From the NCBI GenBank assembly GCA_963700925.1, contig OY969553.1, positions 3,906,001 through 3,970,000 of the forward strand: a stretch of DNA of 64,000 nucleotides, in the 5' to 3' direction. Each line of letters opens with the position of its first letter. Within the stretch, counting starts at the first letter, position 1. Both the position numbers and the translations under genes were made by a program. The notes under the pieces were generated by a model that saw only the letters and a list, made by a program, of their open reading frames with translations, did not search any database and was not told the DNA's origin. Source of the DNA: CAWJMD01 sp963700925. Its GTDB lineage: Bacteria > Actinomycetota > Actinomycetes > Actinomycetales > CAWJMD01. Shown here piece by piece: positions 10,920 to 20,394 of the stretch.

Positions 10920-11828
10920 ATGGTCGACTCCACGGGCAGCACACCGGCCCACCGTGTCGGGGTGCTGACGGACTCGACCGCCTACCTGCCCGCCGACCTC
11001 GTCGAGGAGTTCGGCATCGAGGTCGTGCCGCTCGAGGTCGTGATGGGCGGAATGGCCCATCCCGAGTCCGACGTGTCGAGCTCTGACCTCGCCGCCGCCC
11101 TCAAACGCTGGGTGCCTGTGAGCACGTCACGCCCGTCGCCTGCCGCTGTGCTCGACGGTGTGAAGAGGCTGCAGGAGCAAGGGGCCGACGAGGTCGTCGT
11201 GGTGCACCTGTCGGGGGAGGTGTCGGGTACGTGCTCCGCGTCGCGCCTGGCCGCGCGCAGCGCTGAGATACCGGTTCACGTTGTCGACTCGCGCTCTCTC
11301 GCAATGGGTCTCGGCTATGCCGTGCTGGCCGCCGCTCGTGCTGCCCGTGAGGGTGCGGACGGTGAGGCGGTGGTGCGCGCCGCCCAGGAGACGGCGGCGG
11401 CGACGCATGTGTGGTTCTGCGTCGACACCCTCGAGCACCTGCGGCGCGGCGGGCGCATCGGCGCCGCACAGGCGCTGATCGGCTCCGCCTTGGCCGTCAA
11501 GCCGATCCTGCACCTCGTCGACGGTCGGGTGCAGCCGCTCGAGAAGGTGCGGACGTCGACCCGCGCGATGGCGCGTCTGGTGGAGCTGGCTGTGGAAGCT
11601 GCGGCGGGTCTGGCGGACGGTGACAGCTCGGGCGACGCCCCGGTGCCGAACGTGACGGTGCACCACCTCGCCTCTGCGACGCGCGCGGAGCACCTGGCGG
11701 CGACCTTGACACAGAAGCTGCCCGGCGAGCCGACAGTCCGCGTCGTGGAGGTCGGTGCCGTCGTGGGAGCCCACGTCGGGCCGGGAACGGTAGGGGTCGT
11801 CCTGGCGCCCGGTCACAGGTCGACCTGA
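10920..11828 (+). CDS. DegV family (fatty-acid-binding) protein
   Basis: This 302-residue protein has the DegV fold signature. The N-terminal DST (18-20) and the TSRPSP motif (69-74) form the lipid head-group pocket, followed by HLSGEVSGT and a CVDTLEHLRRGGRI segment. In Firmicutes the FakB members of this family present fatty acids to a kinase. No FakA-type kinase is in this window, so the substrate relationship is unknown. The start ATG lies 3 nt after the leuS stop, implying translation from the same message. In the recalled mycobacterial order a degV homologue also sits just upstream of the comEA/comEC genes. Confidence 0.92.
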   Translation: MVDSTGSTPAHRVGVLTDSTAYLPADLVEEFGIEVVPLEVVMGGMAHPESDVSSSDLAAALKRWVPVSTSRPSPAAVLDGVKRLQEQGADEVVVVHLSGEVSGTCSASRLAARSAEIPVHVVDSRSLAMGLGYAVLAAARAAREGADGEAVVRAAQETAAATHVWFCVDTLEHLRRGGRIGAAQALIGSALAVKPILHLVDGRVQPLEKVRTSTRAMARLVELAVEAAAGLADGDSSGDAPVPNVTVHHLASATRAEHLAATLTQKLPGEPTVRVVEVGAVVGAHVGPGTVGVVLAPGHRST

Positions 11829-11953
11829 CCGCGATCGGCACGACCTCCTGACGGCTAGGTCGCGCCGTCCACAGGCAGCGTGAGGGGGCCGTTCGTCCAC
11901 AGGCACGGCATGGCCGCTTTCGGCGAGGCTCTTGCACGAGCAACGGTGGCCGC

Positions 11954-12946
11954 ATGGTGCTGGCATCTCGACGCGACCCCCACGCCCGCGAGCGAGTCGA
12001 GGGAAGGCTGGCGGCCCTTCTCGGCTCGTCTCCGCCACCTAAGGGTGCTGACCTACACCCGGATCCGGACACGCCCGAGATCGTCGCCGGGCCGGGATCG
12101 GGGCCGCACGGGTGGACACCGACGGCCCCCGCTCCCGTGCCGGACCCCGATGCCGAGTTCTGGGAGCCCGTGTCCGGGCGTGGGCGTCACCGGTCGGTCG
12201 ACGCGATGTCGGGAGAGCCTGGACCGGGACGCTCGCTGGTGGAACGGGCTGTGCCGTCGACCGTGCGGCTCGCACGGTGGACGGTGCCCTGGCGGGCCGC
12301 GGCTGCCGTGATCGTCGTCGCGGCGGCTCTCGCGGGGATCCTCGCCCTGCGGTCGGCCGCCGCCGCACCCGGCGAGCCAGTACCGCTCCGGCCGGTGGCA
12401 GAGGACGGCCCTTCAGCCTCGGGCCAGCCTGGCTTGCCGACGACGGCGCCGGCGAGCAGCACACCGGACGCGAGTGGCGCGGCCGGCTCGCACGCGCAGG
12501 AACTCGTCGTCCACGTGGTCGGGCAGGTGGCGAAGCCTGGCGTGGTCCGCCTACCTGCCGGCGCGCGCGTCGGCGAGGCGCTGGAGCAGGCCGGGGGACC
12601 GCTGCGGACCGCGGACCTCACCCGAGTGAACCTGGCTCGCCAGGTGGTGGACGGCGAGCAGATCGTCGTCCCGCGACCCGGCGAAGCCCTCGCCCCTGGG
12701 GCACTGGGACCACCCGCAGCGGGTGGGGCCACTCCGCCCGGCGGCTCTGGTTCCGCCCCGGTGCCGCTGAACACTGCCGACCTCGCGGGCCTCGACAGTC
12801 TGCCCGGCATCGGACCCGTTCTGGCGCAGCGCATTCTGGACTGGCGAGACCAGCACGGGTCGTTCTCGAGCGTTGACGAGCTGGGGGAGGTGTCCGGGAT
12901 CGGTGACAAGCTGCTGGAGCAGCTGCGACCGCTCGTGACGGTGTGA
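11954..12946 (+). CDS. comEA: ComEA-like DNA-binding competence protein
   Basis: This 330-residue protein has a long Pro/Asp-rich cytoplasmic leader, one membrane segment at about 114-134, an SLBB domain (about 187-245, ELVVHVVGQVAKPG), a Pro/Gly linker, and a C-terminal pair of helix-hairpin-helix motifs (LNTADLAGLDSLPGIGPVLA, then VSGIGDKLLEQL). This is the ComEA architecture of a membrane-anchored double-strand DNA receptor for transformation. Actinobacterial homologues have a longer N-terminus than Bacillus ComEA. The gene overlaps comEC by 4 nt (GTGA), so the two are translationally coupled. Natural competence in this organism is not shown by these genes alone. Confidence 0.93.
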   Translation: MVLASRRDPHARERVEGRLAALLGSSPPPKGADLHPDPDTPEIVAGPGSGPHGWTPTAPAPVPDPDAEFWEPVSGRGRHRSVDAMSGEPGPGRSLVERAVPSTVRLARWTVPWRAAAAVIVVAAALAGILALRSAAAAPGEPVPLRPVAEDGPSASGQPGLPTTAPASSTPDASGAAGSHAQELVVHVVGQVAKPGVVRLPAGARVGEALEQAGGPLRTADLTRVNLARQVVDGEQIVVPRPGEALAPGALGPPAAGGATPPGGSGSAPVPLNTADLAGLDSLPGIGPVLAQRILDWRDQHGSFSSVDELGEVSGIGDKLLEQLRPLVTV

Positions 12947-15393
12947 CCGCCGACGCGGCACCGGGTGACGAGACACGGCTGGTGCCGGGTGCCGACCTGA
13001 GGTTGGTGCCGGCCGCCGCCGCGGCGTGGGCCGGCGCGGGCTGGGCGGTCGCGCAGGGCCTGGAGGTGACGCTCGCCGCTGCCGGTGCGCTGGCCGTGTT
13101 CGCCGTCGTAGCGATCGTGCTGGCGCGTTCTCGTGCGTGCCGAGGCCGGCGACGTGTGGGCGGCTGGGCTGCCGGAGTGGCGATGGCCGCCGCATGCGGT
13201 GCGCTGGCGATGTGCTCGGGCGGTGCGCAGGCGGAGGTGCGACGGGCGGGCCTGGTCGGTGACCTGGTGGCGGACGGCGCGACGGTCGAGGTGGCCGGTG
13301 AGGTGCGGTCAGCTCCGCACGCGGTCACTCCCGACCCCGCGCGCAATTGGGAAGCAGAGCCTCGGTGGACGGTGCGGCTGAGTCTGGACGGCGTCAGTGG
13401 TCGAGGTCTCGTCGGTGGCGCCGCGACCCCCGTGCTGGTCATCGGTGGCCAGGAGTGGGCGGACGTCGTTGTCGGCCAACGGGTCTCGGCATCGGGTCGA
13501 CTGCAACCCGTGGAACCTGGGGACGACGTCACGGCGCTGCTCCTGGGTCGCGGTGCCCCGGAGGTCCAGCGCGGCCCCGGGCCGGTCGACGCCGCAGCCG
13601 CCGGGCTCAGGGACGGGCTCCGCGACGCCTCCTCGGGTTTGCCTGCCGACGCCCGAGGTCTGCTGCCCGGCCTGGTCGTCGGCGACACCTCGCAGCTGCC
13701 ACCAGACCTCGAGCAAGCGATGAAGGACACCGGGCTGACGCATCTGACGGCTGTCTCGGGAAGCAACATCACGATCGTCTGTGGTGCCGGCCTCCTGCTC
13801 GCAGCCGGCTGTGGCCTGCCGCGCCGTGCTCGGGTGCTGGCGGCAGCCCTCGTGCTCGTGGCGTTCGTGGTCGTGGCCGGCCCGGAGCCCAGCGTGCTCC
13901 GGGCCGGGGTGATGGGATCGGTCGGCCTGCTCGGCCTCCTGGGGTCGCGTCGCGGCTCCGGGATGCCGGCGCTGTGCTGTGCGGTCGTCGTGCTGGTGAC
14001 CGCGGACCCCTGGCTGGCGAGGGCGTTCGGCTTCGCCCTGTCGGTGCTGGCGACGTCGGGGCTCCTGCTGCTCGCGCGGCCATGGGCGGAGGCCATGGCG
14101 CGGGTCGTGCCGCGCTGGCTCGCCTTCGCGCTCGCGGTGCCGCTGGCAGCGCAGGCGGTGTGCGGGCCTGTGACGATCCTGCTGACGCCGCAGGTCCCGT
14201 TGACGTCCTTGCCCGCGAACGTGCTGGTGGCGCCCGCGGTCGCGCCGGCGACGGTGCTGGGAGTCGTCGCCACCGTGCTGGCGCCGTGGTGGTCCGGTGG
14301 CGCGGAGGCGGTGGCGTGGCTGGCGGGTTGGGCGGTGCGATGGATCGCCCTGGTCGCGCGGACCGCCGCCGACGTTCCGGGCGGACAGCTCGCGTGGCCC
14401 GAGGGCGGCACCGGTGCGCTGCTGCTCGCAGCGGTCAGCGCAGTGGTCCTCGTTGTGGTCGCGCTGCTCGCGCCGTCGCTCGGGTCGGTGGCGCGTAGCC
14501 GGCATGTCCTCGTCGGGTCGGCCACCGCGGCGGTCGCCGTCCTCCTCATCGGCTTCACGCCGGCCGGCGACTGGCTGCTGCGCCCTGGCGCCTCGTGGCC
14601 ACCGGACGGGTGGCGCGTGGTGGCCTGCGACGTGGGCCAGGGCGATGCGCTGGTCGTCAGCAGTGGCGCGGGTCGTGGGATGGTCATCGACGTCGGCCCG
14701 GACCCCGAGCACGTCGACGGCTGCCTCGACCGCCTCGGTGTCACCCGAATCGAGCTGCTGGTCCTCACGCACTTCCATGCGGACCACGTTGACGGGCTGG
14801 CCGGTGCCCTCGACGGTCGCCAGGTCGACCGTGCCGTGGTCAGCCCGCAGCCCGACCCCCTCGACACAGCCGAGCGCGTGTCCCGTGAGCTGGCGGCCGC
14901 AGGTGTCCCAGTTGAGGAGGGACGGCTCGGCCAGAGCGGGCGGGTCGGCGACTTGGAGTACGAGATCCTTTGGCCCGGGCGGCTTCTCGGGAGTGGTGGT
15001 GCTCCGGCCGAGGAAGGGTCACTGGCCAACGACGCCAGTGTCGTGCTCTCCGTCCGCACACCCGAGATGACACTGCTCGCGACCGGTGACGTCGAGCCCC
15101 CCGCTCAGCGAGGACTTCTGGCCGAGCTCGAGCGGCGCCCGTGGCTCGGGCACTTCGACGTGGTCAAGATGGCGCACCACGGGTCGGCGCAGCAGTGGCC
15201 CCCGCTGTACGAGCACGCCCGGCCGAGGGTGGCCCTGTTCAGCGCCGGCACCGACAACGACTACGGACATCCGGCCCCGGACGCGCTCGAACTCGCAGAG
15301 CGCACCGGGGCCGTCGTCGCGCGCACCGACACCGGCGGCGACGTCGCCGTTGGCGTCACCGGCCAGGACATGTGGCTGGCGTCGCGCCGCTGA
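12943..15393 (+). CDS. comEC: ComEC/Rec2-type DNA channel protein
   Basis: This 816-residue polytopic membrane protein has N-terminal membrane helices, an OB-like extracellular stretch, the competence transmembrane domain (LTHLTAVSGSNITIV at about 265-279, then a series of helices), and a C-terminal metallo-beta-lactamase domain with LTHFHADHVDG at about 607-617 and KMAHHGS further on. It is the predicted channel for single-stranded DNA entry, and the lactamase-like domain is thought to act as a nuclease in some homologues. The GTG start overlaps the comEA stop. The convergent ahpD-like gene ends 4 nt downstream, leaving no room for a separate terminator. Confidence 0.95.
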   Translation: MTADAAPGDETRLVPGADLRLVPAAAAAWAGAGWAVAQGLEVTLAAAGALAVFAVVAIVLARSRACRGRRRVGGWAAGVAMAAACGALAMCSGGAQAEVRRAGLVGDLVADGATVEVAGEVRSAPHAVTPDPARNWEAEPRWTVRLSLDGVSGRGLVGGAATPVLVIGGQEWADVVVGQRVSASGRLQPVEPGDDVTALLLGRGAPEVQRGPGPVDAAAAGLRDGLRDASSGLPADARGLLPGLVVGDTSQLPPDLEQAMKDTGLTHLTAVSGSNITIVCGAGLLLAAGCGLPRRARVLAAALVLVAFVVVAGPEPSVLRAGVMGSVGLLGLLGSRRGSGMPALCCAVVVLVTADPWLARAFGFALSVLATSGLLLLARPWAEAMARVVPRWLAFALAVPLAAQAVCGPVTILLTPQVPLTSLPANVLVAPAVAPATVLGVVATVLAPWWSGGAEAVAWLAGWAVRWIALVARTAADVPGGQLAWPEGGTGALLLAAVSAVVLVVVALLAPSLGSVARSRHVLVGSATAAVAVLLIGFTPAGDWLLRPGASWPPDGWRVVACDVGQGDALVVSSGAGRGMVIDVGPDPEHVDGCLDRLGVTRIELLVLTHFHADHVDGLAGALDGRQVDRAVVSPQPDPLDTAERVSRELAAAGVPVEEGRLGQSGRVGDLEYEILWPGRLLGSGGAPAEEGSLANDASVVLSVRTPEMTLLATGDVEPPAQRGLLAELERRPWLGHFDVVKMAHHGSAQQWPPLYEHARPRVALFSAGTDNDYGHPAPDALELAERTGAVVARTDTGGDVAVGVTGQDMWLASRR

Positions 15394-15397
15394 GACC

Positions 15398-15913
15398 TCA
15401 GGGCTGGTACGAACCGGGTTCCCACACGCGGGTGCTCACTCCGATGGCGTTCCACGCGTTGATGACGACGATCAGGGAGACCAGGGCGGCGACCTCGTCG
15501 TTGGTGAAGTGCGCGGCCACCTCGTCGTACGCGGCGGTCGGAACATGGTCGACGGACAGCCGCGTGACCGACTCGGTGAACGCCAGCGCTGCGCGCTCGC
15601 GCGCCGTGAAGAAGGGCGTCTCGGCCCATGCGGGCAGCGAGTAGATGCGCTGCTCCGTCTCGCCGATCGCGCGAGCGTCCTTGGTGTGCATGTCGATGCA
15701 GTACGCGCACCCGTTGAGCTGCGAGGCGCGGATGCGGACGAGCTCACGCAGCTTGGGGTCGAAGTCGACCCTGTCGAGCTCCTTGATCGCGGCGCGGTCC
15801 AGGTGGCTCATGGCGCGGGAGAAGCCCCCTGCGTGGGTGTCGAAGTCGAGCCGGACGGGGATCTCTGGCGCGGTCTCGGTGACGGTGATGCTCGTGGTCT
15901 GGGTTGTTGTCAT
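15398..15913 (-). CDS. AhpD-like carboxymuconolactone decarboxylase family protein
   Basis: This 171-residue protein belongs to the AhpD-like branch of the carboxymuconolactone decarboxylase family. It carries the redox motif CAYCIDMH (Cys69, Cys72, His76), which in AhpD supports alkylhydroperoxidase activity, and the characteristic helices around it. A -10 box TAGGCT ends 6 nt before its ATG, so the message is probably leaderless. It is divergent from the adjacent MocR-type regulator with only 46 bp between start codons, making it the likely target of that regulator. The physiological peroxide or other substrate is unknown. Confidence 0.9.
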   Translation of the reverse strand: MTTTQTTSITVTETAPEIPVRLDFDTHAGGFSRAMSHLDRAAIKELDRVDFDPKLRELVRIRASQLNGCAYCIDMHTKDARAIGETEQRIYSLPAWAETPFFTARERAALAFTESVTRLSVDHVPTAAYDEVAAHFTNDEVAALVSLIVVINAWNAIGVSTRVWEPGSYQP

Positions 15914-15919
15914 GCTCCG

Positions 15920-15951
15920 AGCCTAGGCAGCAGGCTGCCCACGGGTAAGGT
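15920..15951. promoter_or_regulatory. Divergent -10 boxes for ahpD-like gene and mocR-like gene
   Basis: Minus-strand TAGGCT (15925-15920) ends 6 nt before the ATG of the leftward gene. Plus-strand TAAGGT (15946-15951) ends 8 nt before the ATG of the rightward gene. Both promoters fit in 46 bp, so one bound regulator could control both. Confidence 0.5.
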
Positions 15952-15959
15952 CCAGTTCC

Positions 15960-17363
15960 ATGTCAGAAACTTGGTCCACTTTCGGAGTGGACCTCCATCT
16001 GGACCTGGCCGGCCAACGGCTGCGCGCCGGCCTCGAACGCGGACTACGCGAGGCCGTCGAGACCGGACGCCTGCACCCGGGCACGCGCCTGCCGTCCTCG
16101 CGAACGCTCGCTCACGACCTCGGGATCGCCCGCAACACAGTGGCTTCCGCCTACGGCCAGCTCGTTGCCGAGGGCTGGCTGACCGCTCGTCCCGGCTCGG
16201 GCACCCAGGTCGCTGATCGCGCCAAGCCGATCCTGACAGCGGCGCCCCCAGCCGGCGCACTCGCGAGCCAGCCGCGCCACAGCCTGGTCCCTGGCGTGCC
16301 CGACCTCTCCACGTTCCCGCGGGCGGCCTGGCTCGCCGCAGCGCGGCGCGCCCTGAACTCCGCGCCGTCCGAGGCGTTCGGCTACCCCGACCCCAGAGGG
16401 CGTCGTGAGCTGCGAACCGCGCTGTCCGAGTACCTCGCTCGAGCCCGTGGCGTCCGGGTCAACCCGGACCGCGTCGTCATCGTCGCCGGCTTCGGCCAAG
16501 GCCTCGGGCTGCTCGCCCAGGTGCTGCAGGCACGCGGTGCGAGAACGCTTGCCATGGAGGCATTCGGCCATCAGGGCCACCGTCAGCTCGCCGCCGGCCA
16601 CGGGCTTCGTCTGCGGAGCGTGCCCGTCGATGACCACGGCGCGTCGGTCGGCGACCTCGGAAGCGCCGACGCGGTCCTGCTGACTCCGGCGCACCAGTTC
16701 CCGCTCGGCGCGGCGCTCGCTGCCCAGCGACGCACCGACGTGGTCCAGTGGGCGGAGGACTCCGGGAGTCTGATCATCGAGGACGACTACGACGGCGAGT
16801 TCCGTTACGACCGCCAGCCGCTCGGCGCGATGCAGGCGCTCGCACCCGAGCACGTCGTGTACGCCGGCACGGCCAGCAAGAGCCTCGCGCCGGGACTGCG
16901 CCTCGGCTGGCTCGTGCTTCCGGCGCACCTCGTGGACGAGGTCGCCGCGGCCAGGTCCCGGGCCGACCGGGGTTCCAGCACCCTCGAACAGCTGACGCTG
17001 GCCGACTTCATCGCCACCGGCGGGTTCGACCGCCATCTCCGCCGCTCCCGCCTGGCCTACCGCCGGCGGCGCGACCGGCTCGTCGCAGCCCTGCAGCGCA
17101 ACGCGCCTCGGGTGGTGGTCACCGGGATCGCAGCCGGAATCCATGCACTCGTCGAGCTCCCCGACGGCCAGCAGGAGGCCGAGATCATCTCGCGCGCAGC
17201 CAGTCTCGGACTCGCCATCGACGGGCTAGCCTCGTACAGCGCTCCACGCCAGAAGCACAAGCCGGCGCTCGTCGTGGGCTACGGCACCCCGCCGGCGCAC
17301 TCGTACACCGCAGCGGTTGCCCGGCTCTGCGCGGCGCTCGACGTCCGCGCTGCCGAAGTCTGA
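15960..17363 (+). CDS. MocR/PdxR-type GntR regulator with aminotransferase domain
   Basis: This 467-residue protein joins an N-terminal GntR winged helix (about 10-80: GTRLPSSRTLAHDLGIARNT) to a fold-type I PLP aminotransferase-like domain. The PLP-binding lysine is in TASKSLAPG (Lys307), and IIEDDYDGEFRYD carries the cofactor-contacting acidic residues. Family members sense PLP or an amino-compound adduct and activate or repress neighbouring genes. Some control vitamin B6 synthesis, but no pdxST genes are here, so pdxR is not claimed. The divergent ahpD-like gene is the obvious target. Confidence 0.93.
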   Translation: MSETWSTFGVDLHLDLAGQRLRAGLERGLREAVETGRLHPGTRLPSSRTLAHDLGIARNTVASAYGQLVAEGWLTARPGSGTQVADRAKPILTAAPPAGALASQPRHSLVPGVPDLSTFPRAAWLAAARRALNSAPSEAFGYPDPRGRRELRTALSEYLARARGVRVNPDRVVIVAGFGQGLGLLAQVLQARGARTLAMEAFGHQGHRQLAAGHGLRLRSVPVDDHGASVGDLGSADAVLLTPAHQFPLGAALAAQRRTDVVQWAEDSGSLIIEDDYDGEFRYDRQPLGAMQALAPEHVVYAGTASKSLAPGLRLGWLVLPAHLVDEVAAARSRADRGSSTLEQLTLADFIATGGFDRHLRRSRLAYRRRRDRLVAALQRNAPRVVVTGIAAGIHALVELPDGQQEAEIISRAASLGLAIDGLASYSAPRQKHKPALVVGYGTPPAHSYTAAVARLCAALDVRAAEV

Positions 17364-17492
17364 TGGCCGGCTCACTGCACTGTGCGACCTGGGATGTGAC
17401 GCGAGAAGGTGACTGTGAGGACTAGTTTCCCCAGCAGTGAGCCAGTGGCGAACACCGCGATCGAGCACGATGCCGACCCGCCAGGAGGGCCG

Positions 17493-18101
17493 ATGAGGTT
17501 CCGTGCGGGGGAGGTGGTGACCTACCGCGAACTGTGGGGCGACAGGGTGATGACGGCCATGCCGCTGCGCGTCGTCGCCGACAGCGGGAACTCGACCGTG
17601 CTCTACCTCGCCGCCGAGACGACCTTTCGGGCGGCCCGCGCCCCCGGCGGGGGGCCGGTCCGCGACGTGTCCGACTGGGCGTCGGTGCAGACGACCTGGA
17701 CCGGCGGCAGCCTGCTCAGGCTGCTCCAGGAGGGCCTCTGGTACTGCGTCGACGTGGAGTTCGACGCAGAAAGGCGGTTCGCCGGGTACTACGTGAACTT
17801 CCAAGAGCCCGTACGCCGGACCGCCCGGGGTTTCGACACCGTCGACCTCGTGCTGGACGTGGAGGTGGCCCCCGACGGGGCCGCCCGGATCAAGGACGCC
17901 GACGACTTGGACGCTGCCGTGGCAGACGGGCACGTCCCGACCGAGGTCGCGAGCCGCGTCCAGGCCCAAGCGGCGAGCGTGCGCCGCGCGATCGCGGACT
18001 GCGGCGCGCCTCTGGGCGCCGATCGATGGGTGGGCTGGCGAGCTCCTGCCGAGTGGGAGGTGCCGACGTTGAACGACGGATGGCAGGAGATCCACGGATG
18101 A
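17493..18101 (+). CDS. DUF402 family protein
   Basis: This protein of about 202 residues belongs to the DUF402 family (FomD/nucleoside di/triphosphatase-like beta barrel). The pattern VTYRELWGDRV, then WYCVDVEFDAERRFAGYYVNF, followed by a helical C-terminus with an acidic VDLVLDVEV segment, is typical. Characterised relatives hydrolyse nucleotides or nucleotide conjugates with a divalent metal bound by Asp/Glu. The substrate here is unknown. ATG 17493 is chosen because AGGAGG lies 4 nt upstream and the family's conserved region starts there. A start at 17409 would add 28 unconserved residues. Confidence 0.8.
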   Translation: MRFRAGEVVTYRELWGDRVMTAMPLRVVADSGNSTVLYLAAETTFRAARAPGGGPVRDVSDWASVQTTWTGGSLLRLLQEGLWYCVDVEFDAERRFAGYYVNFQEPVRRTARGFDTVDLVLDVEVAPDGAARIKDADDLDAAVADGHVPTEVASRVQAQAASVRRAIADCGAPLGADRWVGWRAPAEWEVPTLNDGWQEIHG

Positions 18102-18220
18102 CCCTCGGGAGCGGTGACATCGGGAACGTCGTGAGCGAGGGCGGCGACCCGCCGCAGGGGTCGCCGCGGTGAGGCGCTCCTGCCGAAAGGGGTGTCCGCA
18201 CCACATGGCAGGCTGACGCC

Positions 18221-19246
18221 GTGGCACCGACGGCGTCCAAGCCAGCAACCGCCCGGGGCTGGCGTCAGTCGACGGCCGCCCCGGTGGTCGTGGTCACCGG
18301 ACCCGAGAGCCTCCTTGCAGACCGCGCGGTGGACATGGCCGTTGCGGCGGCCCGAGCCCAGCACGACCCGGCCGAGGTCAGCCAGCTCGACGCGGTCGGC
18401 TACGAGGCAGGTGCCCTGGCCGTACTGGCCAGCCCGTCGCTGTTCGAGGAGCACCGGGTGATCGTGGTCCGAGGCGTGGGCGAGGCGGCCGACCCGGCCA
18501 TCATCGAGGTGCTCGACTACCTCAGCGACCCGCAGGACGACGTGGTGCTCGTGCTGCAGCACGGCGGCGGCCCGAAGGCACGCAAGCTGCTCGACGCCGC
18601 CAAGGCGACGGCGGGCGCGGTCTGGGTCGACTGCCCAGCGATGAAGCGGGACGCCGAGCTGGCGTCGTTCGTCGGCGGGGAGTTCGGTGACGCTCGCCGC
18701 ACGATCTCCTCACGCGGCGCGCAGGCGTTGGTCGACGCCTTCGGCAGTGACGTCCGCGAGCTGGCCAGTGCCTGTGCGGCATTGATCGCAGACCTGGACG
18801 GCGACATCGACGTAGAGCAGGTGCGCGCCTACCACGAGCGGGTCGAGGCGACCGGTTTCGAGGTCGCCGACGCCGTGGTCGCGCGTGACCGTGGGGCTGC
18901 GCTGCTGCAGCTGCGCCGTGCGCTCGACGTCGGTGTCGACCCGATCCCGCTCGTGGCCGCGGTTGCGATGAAGCTTCGTTCGATGGCCAAGGTGGCGTCG
19001 GCCTCTGGCCGCGGCCCCCAGGTGGCCAAGGAGCTCGGCATGGCGCCGTGGATGGTCGACAACGCACGTCGCGACCTGCGCCGCTGGAACCCCCACGACC
19101 TCCGTGACGCGATCGTGGCGGTCGCCGAGGTCGACGTGGCGCTCAAGGGTGGGGTGATGGTGGGGAGCCTGTCGCGCGGCCGCTCCGAGGACCACGTCTA
19201 CACGCTCGAGCAGCTCGTGCAGCGGGTGACTCTTCCCGCCGACTGA
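18221..19246 (+). CDS. holA: DNA polymerase III delta subunit
   Basis: This 341-residue protein matches the clamp-loader delta subunit, which opens the sliding clamp. Visible features are the N-terminal VVVVTGPESLLADRAVD (degenerate AAA domain without a Walker A), DVVLVLQHGGGPKARKLL, a middle helical domain with FGSDVRELASACAALIADL, and the C-terminal collar domain with LRSMAKVASASG and AKELGMAPWMV. Length is as usual. The GTG start directly precedes the conserved region. Its place between comEC and rpsT is the recalled mycobacterial order, here with an exporter pair inserted before rpsT. Confidence 0.95.
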   Translation: MAPTASKPATARGWRQSTAAPVVVVTGPESLLADRAVDMAVAAARAQHDPAEVSQLDAVGYEAGALAVLASPSLFEEHRVIVVRGVGEAADPAIIEVLDYLSDPQDDVVLVLQHGGGPKARKLLDAAKATAGAVWVDCPAMKRDAELASFVGGEFGDARRTISSRGAQALVDAFGSDVRELASACAALIADLDGDIDVEQVRAYHERVEATGFEVADAVVARDRGAALLQLRRALDVGVDPIPLVAAVAMKLRSMAKVASASGRGPQVAKELGMAPWMVDNARRDLRRWNPHDLRDAIVAVAEVDVALKGGVMVGSLSRGRSEDHVYTLEQLVQRVTLPAD

Positions 19247-19377
19247 CGCAGGTCGGGGACGTCTGACGGGGACTCGATGGCGACCTCGACGGGAATGAGG
19301 CCCGAGCACCGATGAGTTGTGCCCAGACGGACGGTCAGACCCTCGTAGCAGGCTGTGGCCGACGACGGGAGCACACC

Positions 19378-20394
19378 ATGGTGGACATCGGAAGTTCGGG
19401 CAACGGCGCCAGGCCGTCCGACGGGGCGGAGCTGGCGATCGAGGCCGTCGGCCTGGAGCGGCACTTCGGCAAGACCCGTGCGGTAGACGGCCTCGACCTG
19501 CGCGTGCCGACCGGTGCCGTGTATGGCCTGCTCGGGCCGAACGGCGCCGGCAAGACCACGGCGATCCGGGTGCTCGCGACCCTGATCCCTCCGACTGCGG
19601 GCTCGGCTCGCGTCTTCGGGCACGACGTGGTCACCGAAGCGGCAGCCGTCCAGACACGCGTGAGCCTGACCGGCCAGTTCGCCTCGGTGGACGAGGACCT
19701 GACCGGCACGGAGAACCTCGTCCTGCTCTCCCGGCTGTGGGGTTACTCGCGTTCTGCGGCCCGGAAACGAGCCGACGAGCTGCTCGACGCCTTCGGCCTG
19801 GCCGACGCCGCGGACCGGCAGGTGAAGAAGTACTCGGGAGGCATGCGGCGACGCATCGACGTGGCGGCCAGCATCGTCGTCACGCCCGACCTGATCTTCC
19901 TCGACGAGCCGACGACCGGCCTCGACCCACGGAGCCGCAACCAGGTCTGGGAGATCATCCGAGCGATGGTCGCCGGCGGCACGACCGTGCTGCTCACGAC
20001 GCAGTACCTCGACGAGGCCGACCAGCTGGCCGACCGCATCGCCGTCGTCGACCACGGCAAGGTGATCGCCGAGGGCACGAGCAGCGAGCTCAAGGCATCG
20101 GTCGGCTCCGGTGCCCTCCACGTGCGCCTCATCGACCCCGAACGGCGCGCCGATGCCGAGCAGATCCTGACCCGGGTCCTCGACGAGAAGGTGCACCTCG
20201 AGGCCGACCCGGCGGCCTTGTCGGCCAGGGTGACGGACGGCGACCGCGTGGCCCACGCCATGACCGAGCTCTCGCGCTCCGGCGTCGCCGTCGCCACGTT
20301 CTCGCTCGGCCAGCCGAGCCTGGACGAGGTGTTCCTCGCCCTGACCGGACGTCCGGCCGAAGAGGAGACCACGAACGAGGAGGTGTCGGCATGA
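19378..20394 (+). CDS. DrrA-type ABC exporter ATP-binding protein
   Basis: This 338-residue ATPase of the daunorubicin-resistance DrrA subfamily has Walker A GPNGAGKTT (53-61), signature SGGMRRRID, and Walker B LIFLDEPTTGLDP. It also has the subfamily's C-terminal domain (residues about 230-330, ending in GQPSLDEVFLALTG). It powers export together with the permease encoded next. ATG 19378 is preferred because GGGAG precedes it; an in-frame ATG at 19312 would add 22 unconserved residues. The cargo is unknown: DrrAB family members export drugs, lipids or glycolipids. The 4-nt overlap with the next gene indicates one operon. Confidence 0.93.
   Translation: MVDIGSSGNGARPSDGAELAIEAVGLERHFGKTRAVDGLDLRVPTGAVYGLLGPNGAGKTTAIRVLATLIPPTAGSARVFGHDVVTEAAAVQTRVSLTGQFASVDEDLTGTENLVLLSRLWGYSRSAARKRADELLDAFGLADAADRQVKKYSGGMRRRIDVAASIVVTPDLIFLDEPTTGLDPRSRNQVWEIIRAMVAGGTTVLLTTQYLDEADQLADRIAVVDHGKVIAEGTSSELKASVGSGALHVRLIDPERRADAEQILTRVLDEKVHLEADPAALSARVTDGDRVAHAMTELSRSGVAVATFSLGQPSLDEVFLALTGRPAEEETTNEEVSA

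Noticed and set aside
11866..11905. Direct repeat CGTCCACAGGCA (11866 and 11894) upstream of comEA
   Set aside because: Two 12-bp copies 28 bp apart are too little evidence for an operator, and no further copies or symmetry were seen.
12618..15059. An 813-codon open frame antisense to comEC, and similar long antisense frames elsewhere
   Set aside because: High GC content leaves antisense and shifted frames open. The translated sequence is Ser/Arg/Thr/Pro-rich without domains, while the sense frame is a complete ComEC.
15960..17363. Assignment of the MocR-type gene as pdxR (vitamin B6 regulator)
   Set aside because: No pyridoxal phosphate synthase genes are nearby, and the divergent partner is an AhpD-like gene, so the general family name is safer.
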